The notes under the pieces were generated by a model. The model did no database searches. It had not been told where the DNA came from and saw only the letters and a program-made list of their open reading frames with translations. A stretch of 64,000 nucleotides of DNA from Anaerolineales bacterium (GTDB taxonomy: Bacteria > Chloroflexota > Anaerolineae > Anaerolineales > Villigracilaceae), in the NCBI GenBank assembly GCA_030583905.1, contig CP129481.1, forward strand, positions 124,001-188,000. Reading direction: 5' to 3'. Shown in pieces: positions 17,921 through 26,003 of this stretch; positions within the stretch are counted from its first letter, which is position 1; each line of letters begins with the position of its first letter. The translations under genes and the position numbers were made by a program.

Positions 17921-18928
17921 TCCAGTATCAAAGATGTTGCCCAGACTGCCGGTGTTTCCACTGCCACTGTCTCGCGCGTGCTGGCAAATAGTTCGCGCGT
18001 AAAGCAGGAGACCCGCAAACGTGTTTTGGACGCGGTGGAGCAACTCAAGTACCGCCCCAACCTGATCGCAAGAAGCCTGCGCGCGCAAAAGAGCGCCAAG
18101 ATCGGCTTGGTCGTTTCTGACATCCGCAACCCGTTCTTCACCGCCATCAGCCGCGCCGTGGAAGATGCCGCCTATGAACAGGGATATTCTGTTCTGCTGT
18201 GTAATACGGACGAGAACCCTGAAAAGGAAGAGCTGTACCTGAATGTATTGCATGATGAAAATGTAGCGGGCATTATTTTTTCCCCCACCCAGCAATTCAG
18301 CATAAAACTTTCCGCCCTTAAATCCAATATCCCTTTTGTCATTATTGACCGCGCGGTCAAATCCAATCAGGCGGATATGGTTTTGCTTGATAACGTGGAG
18401 GCGGGATATGAGTTAACAAGTCACTTGATCGGGAATGGGTATCGGAGGCTGGCGGGCTTGTTCGGGAATGCCAGCACAACGGGGAAGGATCGCAACAAAG
18501 GTTTTCAAAAGGCATTAAGTGAACACCGATTGAAACCGGTTGCCGAGCGTTTCATTTCCCCGCGCATCAAACAAGGCTATGATGCCACGCTTGCACTGCT
18601 CGATCAAGCAGATTGTCCTGATGCCATCTTCACCAGCAACAGTTTATTGACCGCGGGAGCATTCCAGGCGATTCGTGATCGCAAGTTGAACGTTCCAAAC
18701 GATGTGGCATTGGTCGGTTTCGATGAAACCACTTGGGGCGCCCTCGTGGATCCGCCCATTACTCTTATTGCCCAACCAACCGAGGAGATCGGCCGCACCG
18801 CAACAGAACTGCTTTTCCAAAGAATAGAAGAGCCGAGCCGTTCCCCCAAAACGGTAATCCTCAAAGGGACATTAATTGCACGCGACTCCAGCGCGCCCGT
18901 TCGAATAAACAAGCGGATAACGAAATAG
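17918..18928 (+). CDS. LacI-family transcriptional regulator
   Basis: The 336-residue protein starts MSSIKDVAQTAGVSTATVSRVL, the standard LacI helix-turn-helix, followed by a hinge helix containing RPNLIARSLR. A periplasmic-binding-protein-like effector domain follows (about 62-330) with KIGLVVSDIRNPFFTAISRAVE and GFDETTWGALVDPPITLIAQP. An upstream in-frame ATG (17885) would overlap the -10 box and is rejected. It is divergent from the PTS operon and is its probable repressor, with a sugar phosphate (fructose 1-phosphate or similar) as plausible inducer. Confidence 0.92.
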   Translation: MSSIKDVAQTAGVSTATVSRVLANSSRVKQETRKRVLDAVEQLKYRPNLIARSLRAQKSAKIGLVVSDIRNPFFTAISRAVEDAAYEQGYSVLLCNTDENPEKEELYLNVLHDENVAGIIFSPTQQFSIKLSALKSNIPFVIIDRAVKSNQADMVLLDNVEAGYELTSHLIGNGYRRLAGLFGNASTTGKDRNKGFQKALSEHRLKPVAERFISPRIKQGYDATLALLDQADCPDAIFTSNSLLTAGAFQAIRDRKLNVPNDVALVGFDETTWGALVDPPITLIAQPTEEIGRTATELLFQRIEEPSRSPKTVILKGTLIARDSSAPVRINKRITK

Positions 18929-18974
18929 TCCACCAGACCAAACAACATTCTGACGGTATAGGGGGTGGAACGCG

Positions 18975-19055
18975 GGCAGGCGGACTCAAAGATCATGCAT
19001 AGCAGCCAGGAGGTCTTACCGATTCCTGGCGCTGCGGCCCCGGAAGGGCAGACCG
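18975..19055 (-). pseudogene. Relic of a DnaB-like ATPase gene (Walker A region)
   Basis: The complement encodes AAPGIGKTSWLLCMIFESAC, matching the P-loop segment of the ATPase gene at 9016-9825. DNA identity is high over about 48 bases (9681-9728 versus 18990-19037), continues for 18 bases (9750-9767 versus 19038-19055) after a deletion of about 20 bases, and then stops. The rest of the gene is missing. Both copies have the same orientation and bracket the PTS island. Confidence 0.8.
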
Positions 19056-19185
19056 GTGATGATGGGGGATGTGTGGCTTCGGGCTGGGAATTATTTGTGC
19101 TTTGAAAAGACAGCAATCCCTGCTTGACGAAGTCATTGTCATTCCGTATGATGTGGTACGCGACATCGTAAGCAAAGAGGAAATT

Positions 19186-19578
19186 ATGGCCAGCTATACC
19201 TTCGATCTGCCCGACCAACTCAAGCAGGACGCGGAGCGACACGCGAAAAAACAGGGCGTTTCGCTCAACCAGTTCATCCTGTGGTCGATCGCGGAAAAAG
19301 TCGGTGGACTGCTGCAGGGATTGGATGATCCCAACTTCCCGGGCATCACCTTACGCCGCGGCGCTTCCGGGTCACTCGTCCCTGTGCTGCGCGGGACCGG
19401 CATCCGCGTGCAAACCCTGGTGATCGCCGCGGATCATCGCTCTGCGTTGGAAATTGGGAAGGAGTACGACCTGACTGAGACCCGAGTACGGGAGGCGCTG
19501 GACTATTACGAGGTGCATCGCACGGAAATTGATGTCTACATCAAGGCAGAATCGGAGTTGGAGCAGGGGCGTGAGTAG
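19186..19578 (+). CDS. DUF433-family antitoxin-like protein with ribbon-helix-helix N-terminus
   Basis: The 130-residue protein has ribosome site AGAGGA five bases before ATG. Residues 1-45 (DLPDQLKQDAERHAKKQGVSLNQFILW) read as a ribbon-helix-helix/HicB-like DNA-binding segment. Residues about 60-110 (VLRGTGIRVQTLVIAADHRSALEIGKEYDLT) match DUF433, usually a winged-helix antitoxin partnered with a DUF5615 PIN-like toxin. A toxin start overlaps its 3' end but is truncated. Confidence 0.8.
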   Translation: MASYTFDLPDQLKQDAERHAKKQGVSLNQFILWSIAEKVGGLLQGLDDPNFPGITLRRGASGSLVPVLRGTGIRVQTLVIAADHRSALEIGKEYDLTETRVREALDYYEVHRTEIDVYIKAESELEQGRE

Positions 19579-19681
19579 GAAACTTCAGGTGCGTCTTGAT
19601 GCGGACGCATCCGGCGATGTCCTGTATCATGCCCTGCTGGAGCGCGGGCATGATGCCACCTGTACGACAGCCTTAGGATAG
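19571..19681 (+). pseudogene. Truncated DUF5615-like PIN toxin start
   Basis: A GTG at 19571 overlaps the antitoxin stop by eight bases and opens a 36-codon frame (MSRKLQVRLDADASGDVLYH, then ALLERGHDATCTT) that resembles the first strands of DUF5615 PIN-like nucleases (about 110 residues normally). It ends at the junction with the oppositely oriented nucleotidyltransferase gene, so the catalytic core is lost. Confidence 0.6.
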
Positions 19682-20119
19682 ATTCTCCAGGTCTGCAATA
19701 TCTTTTGCCCTGCCGCTTGCCTGCTTGTTTTTCTTCAGGTGTTTCAAGTCAATCAGGTTGACCTCGACGCCATCCAATTGATCCACAATGCGCGCTTGAT
19801 AACATTCATCGAACTCAACCCCGGAAATGGATGTGGCGATCTCCAGTCTCATGGGAGGAAACCCCATGCGAATGATCTTCGGCTTTTGCATGAATAATTC
19901 GGGGGTTAAGTTTGGGTCTTCGAGTCCAAAGGCTTTGAAGGCAGACACAAGTTTCCGGGCATTATCAGGATGAATGGCTATCCAAATATTCAGGTCAACG
20001 GTGGCATGGGGATAACCATGATAACCAACAGCATAGCCCCCGATCAGCAGGTACTGAACGTCATGTTCCTTCAGTAATTTCAAGAACTCTTTGAAGTCGG
20101 GCGGCAGCCGCAGGTCCAT
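19673..20119 (-). CDS. Nucleotidyltransferase-fold protein (MNT/DUF6036-like), possibly catalytically altered
   Basis: The 148-residue protein starts MDLRLPPDFKEFLKLL at 20119, six bases after GGAGGA. The nucleotidyltransferase core reads LLIGGYAVGYHGYPHATVDLN. The family normally has GG-x-A-V-x-x-HG-x-x-R-x-T-x-D-x-D, so here the Arg is His and the second metal-binding Asp is Asn. Such proteins usually come with a small partner and are toxin-antitoxin-like. The 5' end overlaps the partner gene by 59 bases in another frame. Loss of the Asp suggests weak or no activity, but this needs an alignment. Confidence 0.8.
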   Translation of the reverse strand: MDLRLPPDFKEFLKLLKEHDVQYLLIGGYAVGYHGYPHATVDLNIWIAIHPDNARKLVSAFKAFGLEDPNLTPELFMQKPKIIRMGFPPMRLEIATSISGVEFDECYQARIVDQLDGVEVNLIDLKHLKKNKQASGRAKDIADLENLS

Positions 20120-20270
20120 AGTTGATCCTCCGCAGTAGTTCCATGTATGCGAGACGCTCATATGGCGTTCTTGAATGCCAGTATTCCTTATCCGCCCTGT
20201 CCGCCTCTTCGAAAGAGGAGACCACCGAGAAAGCGGTTTTATCCAGCTTTGGGAATTGAATCTCGTCCAT
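20061..20270 (-). CDS. Small partner protein of the nucleotidyltransferase
   Basis: The 69-residue protein begins MDEIQFPKLDKTAFSVVS and contains DKEYWHSRTPYERLAYMELLRRINYG, a pattern I know from short proteins immediately upstream of DUF6036-type nucleotidyltransferases. There is no ribosome site; a TATACT -10 box ends seven bases before the ATG, so it is probably leaderless. It is first of a two-gene unit under a large palindrome. Confidence 0.75.
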   Translation of the reverse strand: MDEIQFPKLDKTAFSVVSSFEEADRADKEYWHSRTPYERLAYMELLRRINYGPAAAARLQRVLEITEGT

Positions 20271-20276
20271 GTGTTA

Positions 20277-20317
20277 AGTATAGCAAGGAAATTTATTTCC
20301 TCGGTATACCGAGGAAA
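20277..20317 (-). promoter_or_regulatory. Promoter with a perfect 22-bp palindromic operator
   Basis: A perfect 22-bp inverted repeat (20296-20317, arms TTTCCTCGGTA and TACCGAGGAAA) lies just upstream of a TATACT -10 box (20277-20282, minus strand) for the small partner gene. A second palindrome GGAAATTTATTTCC overlaps it on the promoter side. This is typical of an autoregulated module. Confidence 0.65.
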
Positions 20318-20442
20318 ATGACCCCATCCGCAGATGCACGAGACAGCCCGGGATTTCCACGACTGCAGGCATGTGCCTTCCCTTACCTGTCCGCATGTCG
20401 AACTTCACACTGTGACCTGGGCAGATGCTGTTCAGCTTAATT

Positions 20443-20907
20443 TCAAACGGCTACAAGATTGATGACAACGTACGTCAAAAGCCCCAGGAACATGCCGGGG
20501 ATGGCGGGAATATCGCCCCCCTGCCTGCGAATCCAAAATCTGCGCCAGACTTCCATGCCAAGTAAAGCCAGCAACACAGCGGGAAACGGAAACAAACACG
20601 CCAGTCCTGAGACCGCTAGCAAATCCGCCCTGCCAACCATGCCCTTGCGATAGCCATATCCTGTGAGTAACACCGGCCAGACGGGCGGGTGGAACAGCAG
20701 CGGAATGATAAACCAGGCGGACAGGTTGCGAAGGATGCTCCAGGCACATGCCAGCAGGACCAGTATGGTTTGGGTGGGCGTGTTTGCCAGCGTTAATAGA
20801 ATGGTTCCAAGCAGAAAGACCTCGATGCCCGGAACCAGCCGGTAGCGCAGATCGGCATAACTGAACAGAGAGAAGGAGACCAACGCAAAGGTTTCCGTGA
20901 GGGTCAT
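20443..20907 (-). CDS. Prepilin-peptidase-like membrane protein
   Basis: The 154-residue protein has about five membrane helices. It keeps the first aspartate of A24 peptidases in YADLRYRLVP (D19) and has GRADLL where the family has GxGD, so the second aspartate is present but the glycine pattern is altered. The conserved tail IPAIPGMFLG is there. Prepilin peptidases cut pilin leaders at the inner face of the membrane. A more canonical paralogue lies at 23505-23900. The gene overlaps the stop of the next gene upstream by four bases. Confidence 0.65.
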   Translation of the reverse strand: MTLTETFALVSFSLFSYADLRYRLVPGIEVFLLGTILLTLANTPTQTILVLLACAWSILRNLSAWFIIPLLFHPPVWPVLLTGYGYRKGMVGRADLLAVSGLACLFPFPAVLLALLGMEVWRRFWIRRQGGDIPAIPGMFLGLLTYVVINLVAV

Positions 20908-22613
20908 GATTGATTTTCTTCGTCGGTTTGTTTATTTGGCATGAATGTAAGTATCTCTTTCACCTGTGAGGCATTGCCAAGTTCAGATGCCCGCATCAAT
21001 GGGTCGCGTGCCGTCATGATTTCCTCTGGATGATCCAGATAGGCTCTGGTCATGTGAGCTGTTTCTTCTGGATATTGTGCGGCGAACACATTCGGATCCA
21101 GCCCATGTTGGGTGATGTCGGCGGACATAGCTTGAAAGCCCTGCTGGAATTCTTGTGGAGATCCATTGAAACTGGATTGGATGGAGGCATTCACCGATGG
21201 TGAGAAACCAAAATCATCTGGTGAAGGTGTAGACGGAGTGCCATTGAAGCGCTGCATCCGTTCCCCCAACTCCGCCTGTCTCGCCGCCAGTTCGTGTCCG
21301 TGTGCGAGGGAACGATTGTAGGCAGCAGGGGCACGTAATCCCATCGCTTCCAGGTTTCCGGCTTGCTGTGTCAATTGCTGTGCCGCGTTCAGATGCCCCA
21401 TCGCGGCTTCTGCGCCGGTAAGCCCGCTCGTGGTTGCAGCTACTCCACCCGCCCCTGCGCTGGAGGTAGCTCCTGCCGCACCAACTGCACCGGCTCCCGC
21501 CGCTCCCACACCACTGGCTGCCAGCGCGCCGATGGAGACGATCTGTTGTGCCGCCTTGATCATGCCGCCGATGGCATCGGCGGCGGTGGTCAGGGTCATG
21601 CGGCTGAGGATACCCGCCAGCGAGAGCAGGATTCCGGTTGCGCCGAACAGCCAGATCACGCGCAGGATGGCGGATAGCAATCCCTGTGTGTCGAACAGAT
21701 AACTTGCCGCCAACCCCGCTTTGAATACCCCGCCCGCCACGACCGGCAGCAGGGCGATCAGCAGCACGGCTTTTAGCCACAGCGAACGCAGCCAGGCCGC
21801 CTGCGGCAGGACACTGGCGATCGCCAGCGGCGGAGCCAGCACCGCCAGGATGAAAAGGACTGCATTGGCGGAGGCGAAGGCGAACAGCATCCCGCCGATG
21901 GCAAGCAGCGAACCGATGGACAGGCTGATCGAGATCAAGCCGCCGAAGAAGGTCAGGTTGGCAAGCCCCAGCACCACCGAGGTGGCGGTGGTGGAACTGA
22001 CGAAATTCATCGCCAGCCCGCCCGTCTCGCCGATCACCCTGCCCACCATCCACCAGCCGAGGCGGATGACGAGATCCAGGAAGGGACCGGAGGCGACTGC
22101 CAGCACGCCCGCCGTGACCCAATCCCCAACCACGCGCAATCCGCTGTCATCATCTCCAAGTAATCTTCCCCAGTGATACAGCGCTAGTCGTAATAGGAAC
22201 AAAGCGGGCGCCAATGCAGCCGCGACCGGCAGACTGGACTGTGCCACCTTGTTGTAATCGCCCTGGCTGGGAGCTTGTATGATCTCACCGATCACGCTGG
22301 TCCAACGCGCCACTTCCTCGCTCATGACACGCACTTCCTTATCGGCGGCTTTGTCGAAGATGCGCACCAGGGCTTCGGAGATGGTCTCGGCGGGAAAGAC
22401 CAGGTGATTGAAGATCTGCGAGATGGTGGTCGTGGTGTTTCCTCCGCCATCCGTGGGGGGTGGCGGCGTTGCCGTGACCGTCACCGTGGGTGTGGGAGTC
22501 AGGAGCGGATTCGCACCAGAGGCATGAACAGGTGTGACCGCCATCGCCAGATCACCGAGGGCAAGCAGCGCAATGCAGATTATGCAGATGATGATGGATC
22601 GGAATTTTTCCAT
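20904..22613 (-). CDS. VirB6/TrbL-like polytopic secretion channel protein
   Basis: The 569-residue protein starts MEKFRSIII at 22613 after GAAGGA. It has a signal peptide (cleavage likely after VHASG), a Thr/Pro-rich segment (TPTPTVTVTATPPPPT) and six to seven membrane helices between about 120 and 390. A long Gly/Ala-rich then Gln/Ala-rich soluble tail follows. This is the build of TrbL/VirB6 inner-membrane channel subunits, although no signature motif is certain. It overlaps both neighbours by a few bases, in a four-gene minus-strand operon (23900 to 20443). Confidence 0.7.
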   Translation of the reverse strand: MEKFRSIIICIICIALLALGDLAMAVTPVHASGANPLLTPTPTVTVTATPPPPTDGGGNTTTTISQIFNHLVFPAETISEALVRIFDKAADKEVRVMSEEVARWTSVIGEIIQAPSQGDYNKVAQSSLPVAAALAPALFLLRLALYHWGRLLGDDDSGLRVVGDWVTAGVLAVASGPFLDLVIRLGWWMVGRVIGETGGLAMNFVSSTTATSVVLGLANLTFFGGLISISLSIGSLLAIGGMLFAFASANAVLFILAVLAPPLAIASVLPQAAWLRSLWLKAVLLIALLPVVAGGVFKAGLAASYLFDTQGLLSAILRVIWLFGATGILLSLAGILSRMTLTTAADAIGGMIKAAQQIVSIGALAASGVGAAGAGAVGAAGATSSAGAGGVAATTSGLTGAEAAMGHLNAAQQLTQQAGNLEAMGLRAPAAYNRSLAHGHELAARQAELGERMQRFNGTPSTPSPDDFGFSPSVNASIQSSFNGSPQEFQQGFQAMSADITQHGLDPNVFAAQYPEETAHMTRAYLDHPEEIMTARDPLMRASELGNASQVKEILTFMPNKQTDEENQS

Positions 22614-23515
22614 AAGTCCTTCAAGGCATGTTGGGAGATATAGTTCCTTGTAAAACACAATTGCTGATAGCCGCATTGTTTGCAGATCGACGGCTGCCGC
22701 AGGGCATTCAAGGGTGGATGTGGTCCCTGCTTCGCAAGGTTGGACAGGGTTACTATTGTTTTTTCCAGATCCCGATTGGCGAGGAGTTGATCGACAGACT
22801 TTGCTTCACCGGTCTCCCGATCCAAAGCATAGATCGCTGGCGTGTTGGACCAGGGTCGGTTTCCCAGGGTCGTGCAACGGTTAAGCAGGGAAAAGCGCAG
22901 CTGATCTTGTTCGCCATTGGAGACCAGCGAGCCGATCTTGGTTTCTGTGACATGCCCTACAGGAACCTGCCAGACCCAGACGTCGAACTGGACAGGCAGG
23001 CGTGCACTGGGCAGGGTCAGGCAGACTTTTTCCGCCTTCAGGCTGTAGCCGGAGTCGCGTCCGATCAGCATGGCTTTGCGCCAGTCGTGAGAGAGGAACG
23101 CCCAAGTGCGGACATAAATGAATACGTTACGCCAGTCGCCGCCGAGGTTGTCGATGGCATTCTGGGAACCATATCGGCGGTTGATGGGAATTTCCCCGCC
23201 CCGAAAGAACGGCAGGAGTTCCGGAGCGCGAAGGTTGCCGTGCTGTTTGCGATATTCCTCCACTTTAAGGACGGAAGAGCGGATCTCATCAAGGAGGTTT
23301 TCGAAGCCGTACTGGGTCAGAAATTCGAGCAGGGTCTTGCCGGAGGACAGGTCTTCCAGGGATTTCCAGACGGGATCGAAGGGCGGGGTTGGAACGACGC
23401 CTTCCAGCCACCAGCGTGCGGCAGCGGGACAAAACGCATAAACCAGCGCGGACAGGATGGGATTCCCGCGCGCATTTTTCGGGTTGAGCATGGCAAGGAA
23501 GAGATCAGTGTACAT
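22580..23515 (-). CDS. PD-(D/E)XK-like protein with C-terminal cysteine cluster
   Basis: The 311-residue soluble protein ends with SICKQCGYQQLCF, a C-x2-C-x5-C cluster like that of Cas4/AddB-type nucleases. Before it lie a Q-x-x-x-S run (GEQDQLRFSLLNR) and TETKIGSL, which could be parts of a PD-(D/E)XK fold. The fourth cysteine usual for a 4Fe-4S cluster is not obvious. Function unknown; a DNA-processing enzyme of the mobile-type cluster is plausible. The opposite strand has a frame of 331 codons, rejected because neighbours overlap this gene on the minus strand. Confidence 0.6.
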   Translation of the reverse strand: MYTDLFLAMLNPKNARGNPILSALVYAFCPAAARWWLEGVVPTPPFDPVWKSLEDLSSGKTLLEFLTQYGFENLLDEIRSSVLKVEEYRKQHGNLRAPELLPFFRGGEIPINRRYGSQNAIDNLGGDWRNVFIYVRTWAFLSHDWRKAMLIGRDSGYSLKAEKVCLTLPSARLPVQFDVWVWQVPVGHVTETKIGSLVSNGEQDQLRFSLLNRCTTLGNRPWSNTPAIYALDRETGEAKSVDQLLANRDLEKTIVTLSNLAKQGPHPPLNALRQPSICKQCGYQQLCFTRNYISQHALKDLWKNSDPSSSA

Positions 23516-23900
23516 ACCAGACCATCAAGAGAAAGGGGATCGTTCGCCAGGCCGCAGGGGATTTCGTGCCGGTCAGGGATTGCCTCTGACAGGATCTCCA
23601 GAAGAACTGGAGGGTGCTGGTGATCAGGAAGGAAAGGAAGACAAGCAGGATCAGGGATGGGAAATTGGAATTTGGCAGCGCCCAAAGGATTGCCATCCAG
23701 AGTTTGACATCCCCGGCGCCCATCCAGCCGTTTGCCCAGGCGGAAAGCAAAAGGAAACACGCCAGCCACAAATCCATATGCCCGGGGAAGTGAGCGATCA
23801 TGCCCGCCAGGATCAGCGGGTACGTACACCAGTTCGGGATGCGCCGGGTGCGCAGGTCATACAGGGTGACTGCAATTAAATAAAAAAGCAACCAGGTCAT
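23505..23900 (-). CDS. tadV: Prepilin peptidase, TadV/CpaA type
   Basis: The 131-residue membrane protein has both catalytic aspartates of A24A peptidases: YDLRTRRIPNW near residue 14 and GWMGAGDVKLW near 63. Like TadV/CpaA it lacks the N-methylation domain. It should process the Flp pilin and TadE-like pseudopilins, which in this window are encoded 23 kb away (46.4-47.0 kb). First gene of its operon; it overlaps the next by 11 bases. No clear ribosome site was found. Confidence 0.85.
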   Translation of the reverse strand: MTWLLFYLIAVTLYDLRTRRIPNWCTYPLILAGMIAHFPGHMDLWLACFLLLSAWANGWMGAGDVKLWMAILWALPNSNFPSLILLVFLSFLITSTLQFFWRSCQRQSLTGTKSPAAWRTIPFLLMVWYVH

Positions 23901-24017
23901 TGGTTGCTGATCATATCGGGATGGATGGGTGGGTATCGGGAAGGTGTCGCTTTTATCCCGGGCGGGAATGAGCGACAGTGGTATTGCACGGGGCGGAATA
24001 TTTGGTAAAATATCTTT

Positions 24018-24054
24018 GCGACGTTCAGGGTGCCCCCCTCACCCTGAACGTCGC
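24018..24054 (-). terminator. Strong hairpin after the HD-GYP gene
   Basis: A perfect 15-bp stem (24018-24032 with 24040-24054) with a C-rich 7-base loop starts three bases past the stop codon of the HD-GYP gene. T-rich sequence lies on both sides, so it may work in both directions. Confidence 0.75.
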
Positions 24055-24057
24055 ATT

Positions 24058-25248
24058 TTATTTATTAAAAATTGTCTGTGACTTAACATAAAGAAGGTCA
24101 GTTTTTTCCAATCTTCCCTCGTCTTGTAACATCTCCAGAAAAACCTCCACCACCTTGGGCGCAAACTGCCTGCCCGCCTGCTCCTGAATATAGCGCAGCG
24201 CATCCGCCTCCGCCCACGCGCAGCGATACGGGCGCTCATGCGTCAGCGCATCGAATACATCCACCACCGCAAAGATTCGCGCTTCCAATGGGATCTCCTC
24301 GCCTTTCAATTTACGCGGGTACCCCGTCCCATCCCATTTCTCATGGTGGCAATAGGGGATATTGATCGCTGGCAGCAGGTAATCAATTCTCGACATCAAT
24401 GCAAACGCCAGTTCCGGGTGTCTCTGCATGATCAGGAATTCATCCTCGGTCAGGGGTCCGGGCTTTTGCAGGATGTGATCGGGAATGCCTATTTTTCCAA
24501 TGTCATGTAAAAGCGCGCCTCGGCGGATGTTTTCCAGGTCAGCGTCACAGAAACCAAATCGGGCCGCCAATGTCAAGGTGGTTTCGGTCACGCGGCCTGT
24601 GTGTTCGTCCGTGATGTGATCGCGAATATCCAGCAAATGCGACCAGCCCTCCAGGGTCGCGTTGTAGGCGCGCGAGAGGTCTGCCAGGGCAGTCTGTGCC
24701 TGCTCATACAGGCTCGCGTTATGGAGCGCCAGCGAAATTTGATGGGCTAGAATGGTGCATAGGTCGATCTCCCGCTCCGAAAAAAATCGAACCTCATCCG
24801 TGGTGCCCACGATCAGGCATCCGATCGAGGTATCCTTCAAAAAGAGCGGAATGTACAACAAGGACACCAGGTGGCGCGTGGAGATGATGACCTGCTCCTC
24901 TTCGGACATCGGAATGACCTGCGCATTTTCCACATACACGGGTTTACGCCCGAGGATGGACTTTTCCAAATGGGGGTGATTCCGAAGTTCCGCTTTGCGA
25001 AATTCCGCAGGATAGTCGGCTGGCAGAAGCGGGATGGCTGCGCCGAGATAAACGTGGTTTTCCTTGGTGGTGTAGATCGCCCCCGTATCCAATCCAAGCA
25101 GGCTTGTGATGCTTTCAATCGAAATCTGAAGCACGCGCGGAACTTCCAGTGTTGAATTCAGGTACTGGCTTAGCTTCAACAGCATTGCAAGTTCCTTTGT
25201 CGAGCCTTCGATCAGGCTTTCGTTTTGATGGTGGTCCATCTCGCTCAT
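24058..25248 (-). CDS. GAF - HD-GYP protein (cyclic-di-GMP phosphodiesterase-like)
   Basis: The 396-residue protein starts MSEMDHHQNESL at 25248, six bases after GGAG; a longer frame is rejected. The GAF sensor domain spans about 25-185, then a linker helix and an HD-GYP domain (about 205-385). The latter has GALLHDIGKIGIPDHILQKPG and YCHHEKWDGTGYP. HD-GYP enzymes hydrolyse cyclic-di-GMP. The domain is of the RpfG class; the GYP triad reads TGYP, intact. No receiver domain or membrane segment is present, so the signal is likely a small cytosolic ligand. Confidence 0.9.
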   Translation of the reverse strand: MSEMDHHQNESLIEGSTKELAMLLKLSQYLNSTLEVPRVLQISIESITSLLGLDTGAIYTTKENHVYLGAAIPLLPADYPAEFRKAELRNHPHLEKSILGRKPVYVENAQVIPMSEEEQVIISTRHLVSLLYIPLFLKDTSIGCLIVGTTDEVRFFSEREIDLCTILAHQISLALHNASLYEQAQTALADLSRAYNATLEGWSHLLDIRDHITDEHTGRVTETTLTLAARFGFCDADLENIRRGALLHDIGKIGIPDHILQKPGPLTEDEFLIMQRHPELAFALMSRIDYLLPAINIPYCHHEKWDGTGYPRKLKGEEIPLEARIFAVVDVFDALTHERPYRCAWAEADALRYIQEQAGRQFAPKVVEVFLEMLQDEGRLEKTDLLYVKSQTIFNK

Positions 25249-25441
25249 GCTTGCTCCAAATTTCACGATACTATACCAGAAAATAAGAGCGAACCATCGC
25301 TCCTTGATGGCATGGCTCCTTTCATGGGGAGACCTGGCGGGCCAAGGTGGAACGCGGGTCTTGATGTGAGTATCTCCATTGCGAGTGATAACAACTGCAA
25401 GTTCCAAATTCGTGTGAATATCTTTTATTCAATGGATATGC

Positions 25442-25471
25442 TTGACACAAGAACATTTGTTCTGTTATTAT
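25442..25471 (+). promoter_or_regulatory. SOS promoter: LexA-type box between -35 and -10
   Basis: TTGACA (25442-25447) and TATTAT (25466-25471) are 18 bases apart. The spacer holds AGAACATTTGTTCT (25450-25463), a perfect palindrome matching the Gram-positive type LexA core GAAC-N4-GTTC. The ATG of the HTH gene follows nine bases after the -10, with no ribosome site. LexA bound here would exclude RNA polymerase, giving DNA-damage control of the downstream polymerase operon. Confidence 0.8.
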
Positions 25472-25479
25472 CCCCTTGT

Positions 25480-25899
25480 ATGTCTATCTGGGATCGTCTT
25501 CTGTACCTGATAGGCCTGCGCCCAACGCCCGGTCCTCGAACCTACCATTTTGATGCGAGCGAAAGCCTGCGCGTCACGCTTTCCACCCTTTCCTCTGACG
25601 AAGGCCGTCCTGAACACGAATTGATCCCCGATATCCTGGCCGCAGGTCTGACCCAATACACCGCCAATGAGAGGTTGTGGGACAAGTGGAACTCCCTCTC
25701 ACCCCGCGAACGGGATGTGGCCGCGTTCGTCTGCTTGGGCTACACCAACCGCCAGATCGCCGCCCGTTTGAACATTGCCCCGGATACCGTCAAGGACCGC
25801 CTGTCGTCCGTGTTCCGCAAGTTCGATATCAACCGGCGCAATGATCTGCGCGCCCTGTTCTCCGATTGGGATTTCAGCGAGTGGGAACGCCAGAGATAG
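25480..25899 (+). CDS. LuxR-type helix-turn-helix protein, first gene of the SOS operon
   Basis: The 139-residue protein starts MSIWDRLLYLIGLRP at 25480; an upstream ATG at 25432 lies before the promoter and is rejected. A LuxR/GerE HTH fills the C-terminus: LSPRERDVAAFVCLGYTNRQ, IAARLNIAPDTVKDRLSSVF. The N-terminal half is short, with no receiver or autoinducer domain. It may regulate the operon or act as a DNA-binding subunit of a repair complex. Small HTH proteins also occur as the first gene of archaeal PolB2 operons (from memory). Confidence 0.8.
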   Translation: MSIWDRLLYLIGLRPTPGPRTYHFDASESLRVTLSTLSSDEGRPEHELIPDILAAGLTQYTANERLWDKWNSLSPRERDVAAFVCLGYTNRQIAARLNIAPDTVKDRLSSVFRKFDINRRNDLRALFSDWDFSEWERQR

Positions 25900-26003
25900 C
25901 CCCTGTTCCACGCCACCCCCAACATCCAGCACCCCCAAACCACCCCCATCTGACACCCAAGTGGGGGCTGTTGTATATGAAAGGGAGGTTGTATTCTGTC
26001 GGC

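Noticed and set aside
22628..23623. 331-codon plus-strand open frame opposite the PD-(D/E)XK-like gene
   Set aside because: It is antisense to a gene whose ends overlap both operon neighbours on the minus strand; the translation is low-complexity, Gly/Arg/Gln-rich and without motifs.
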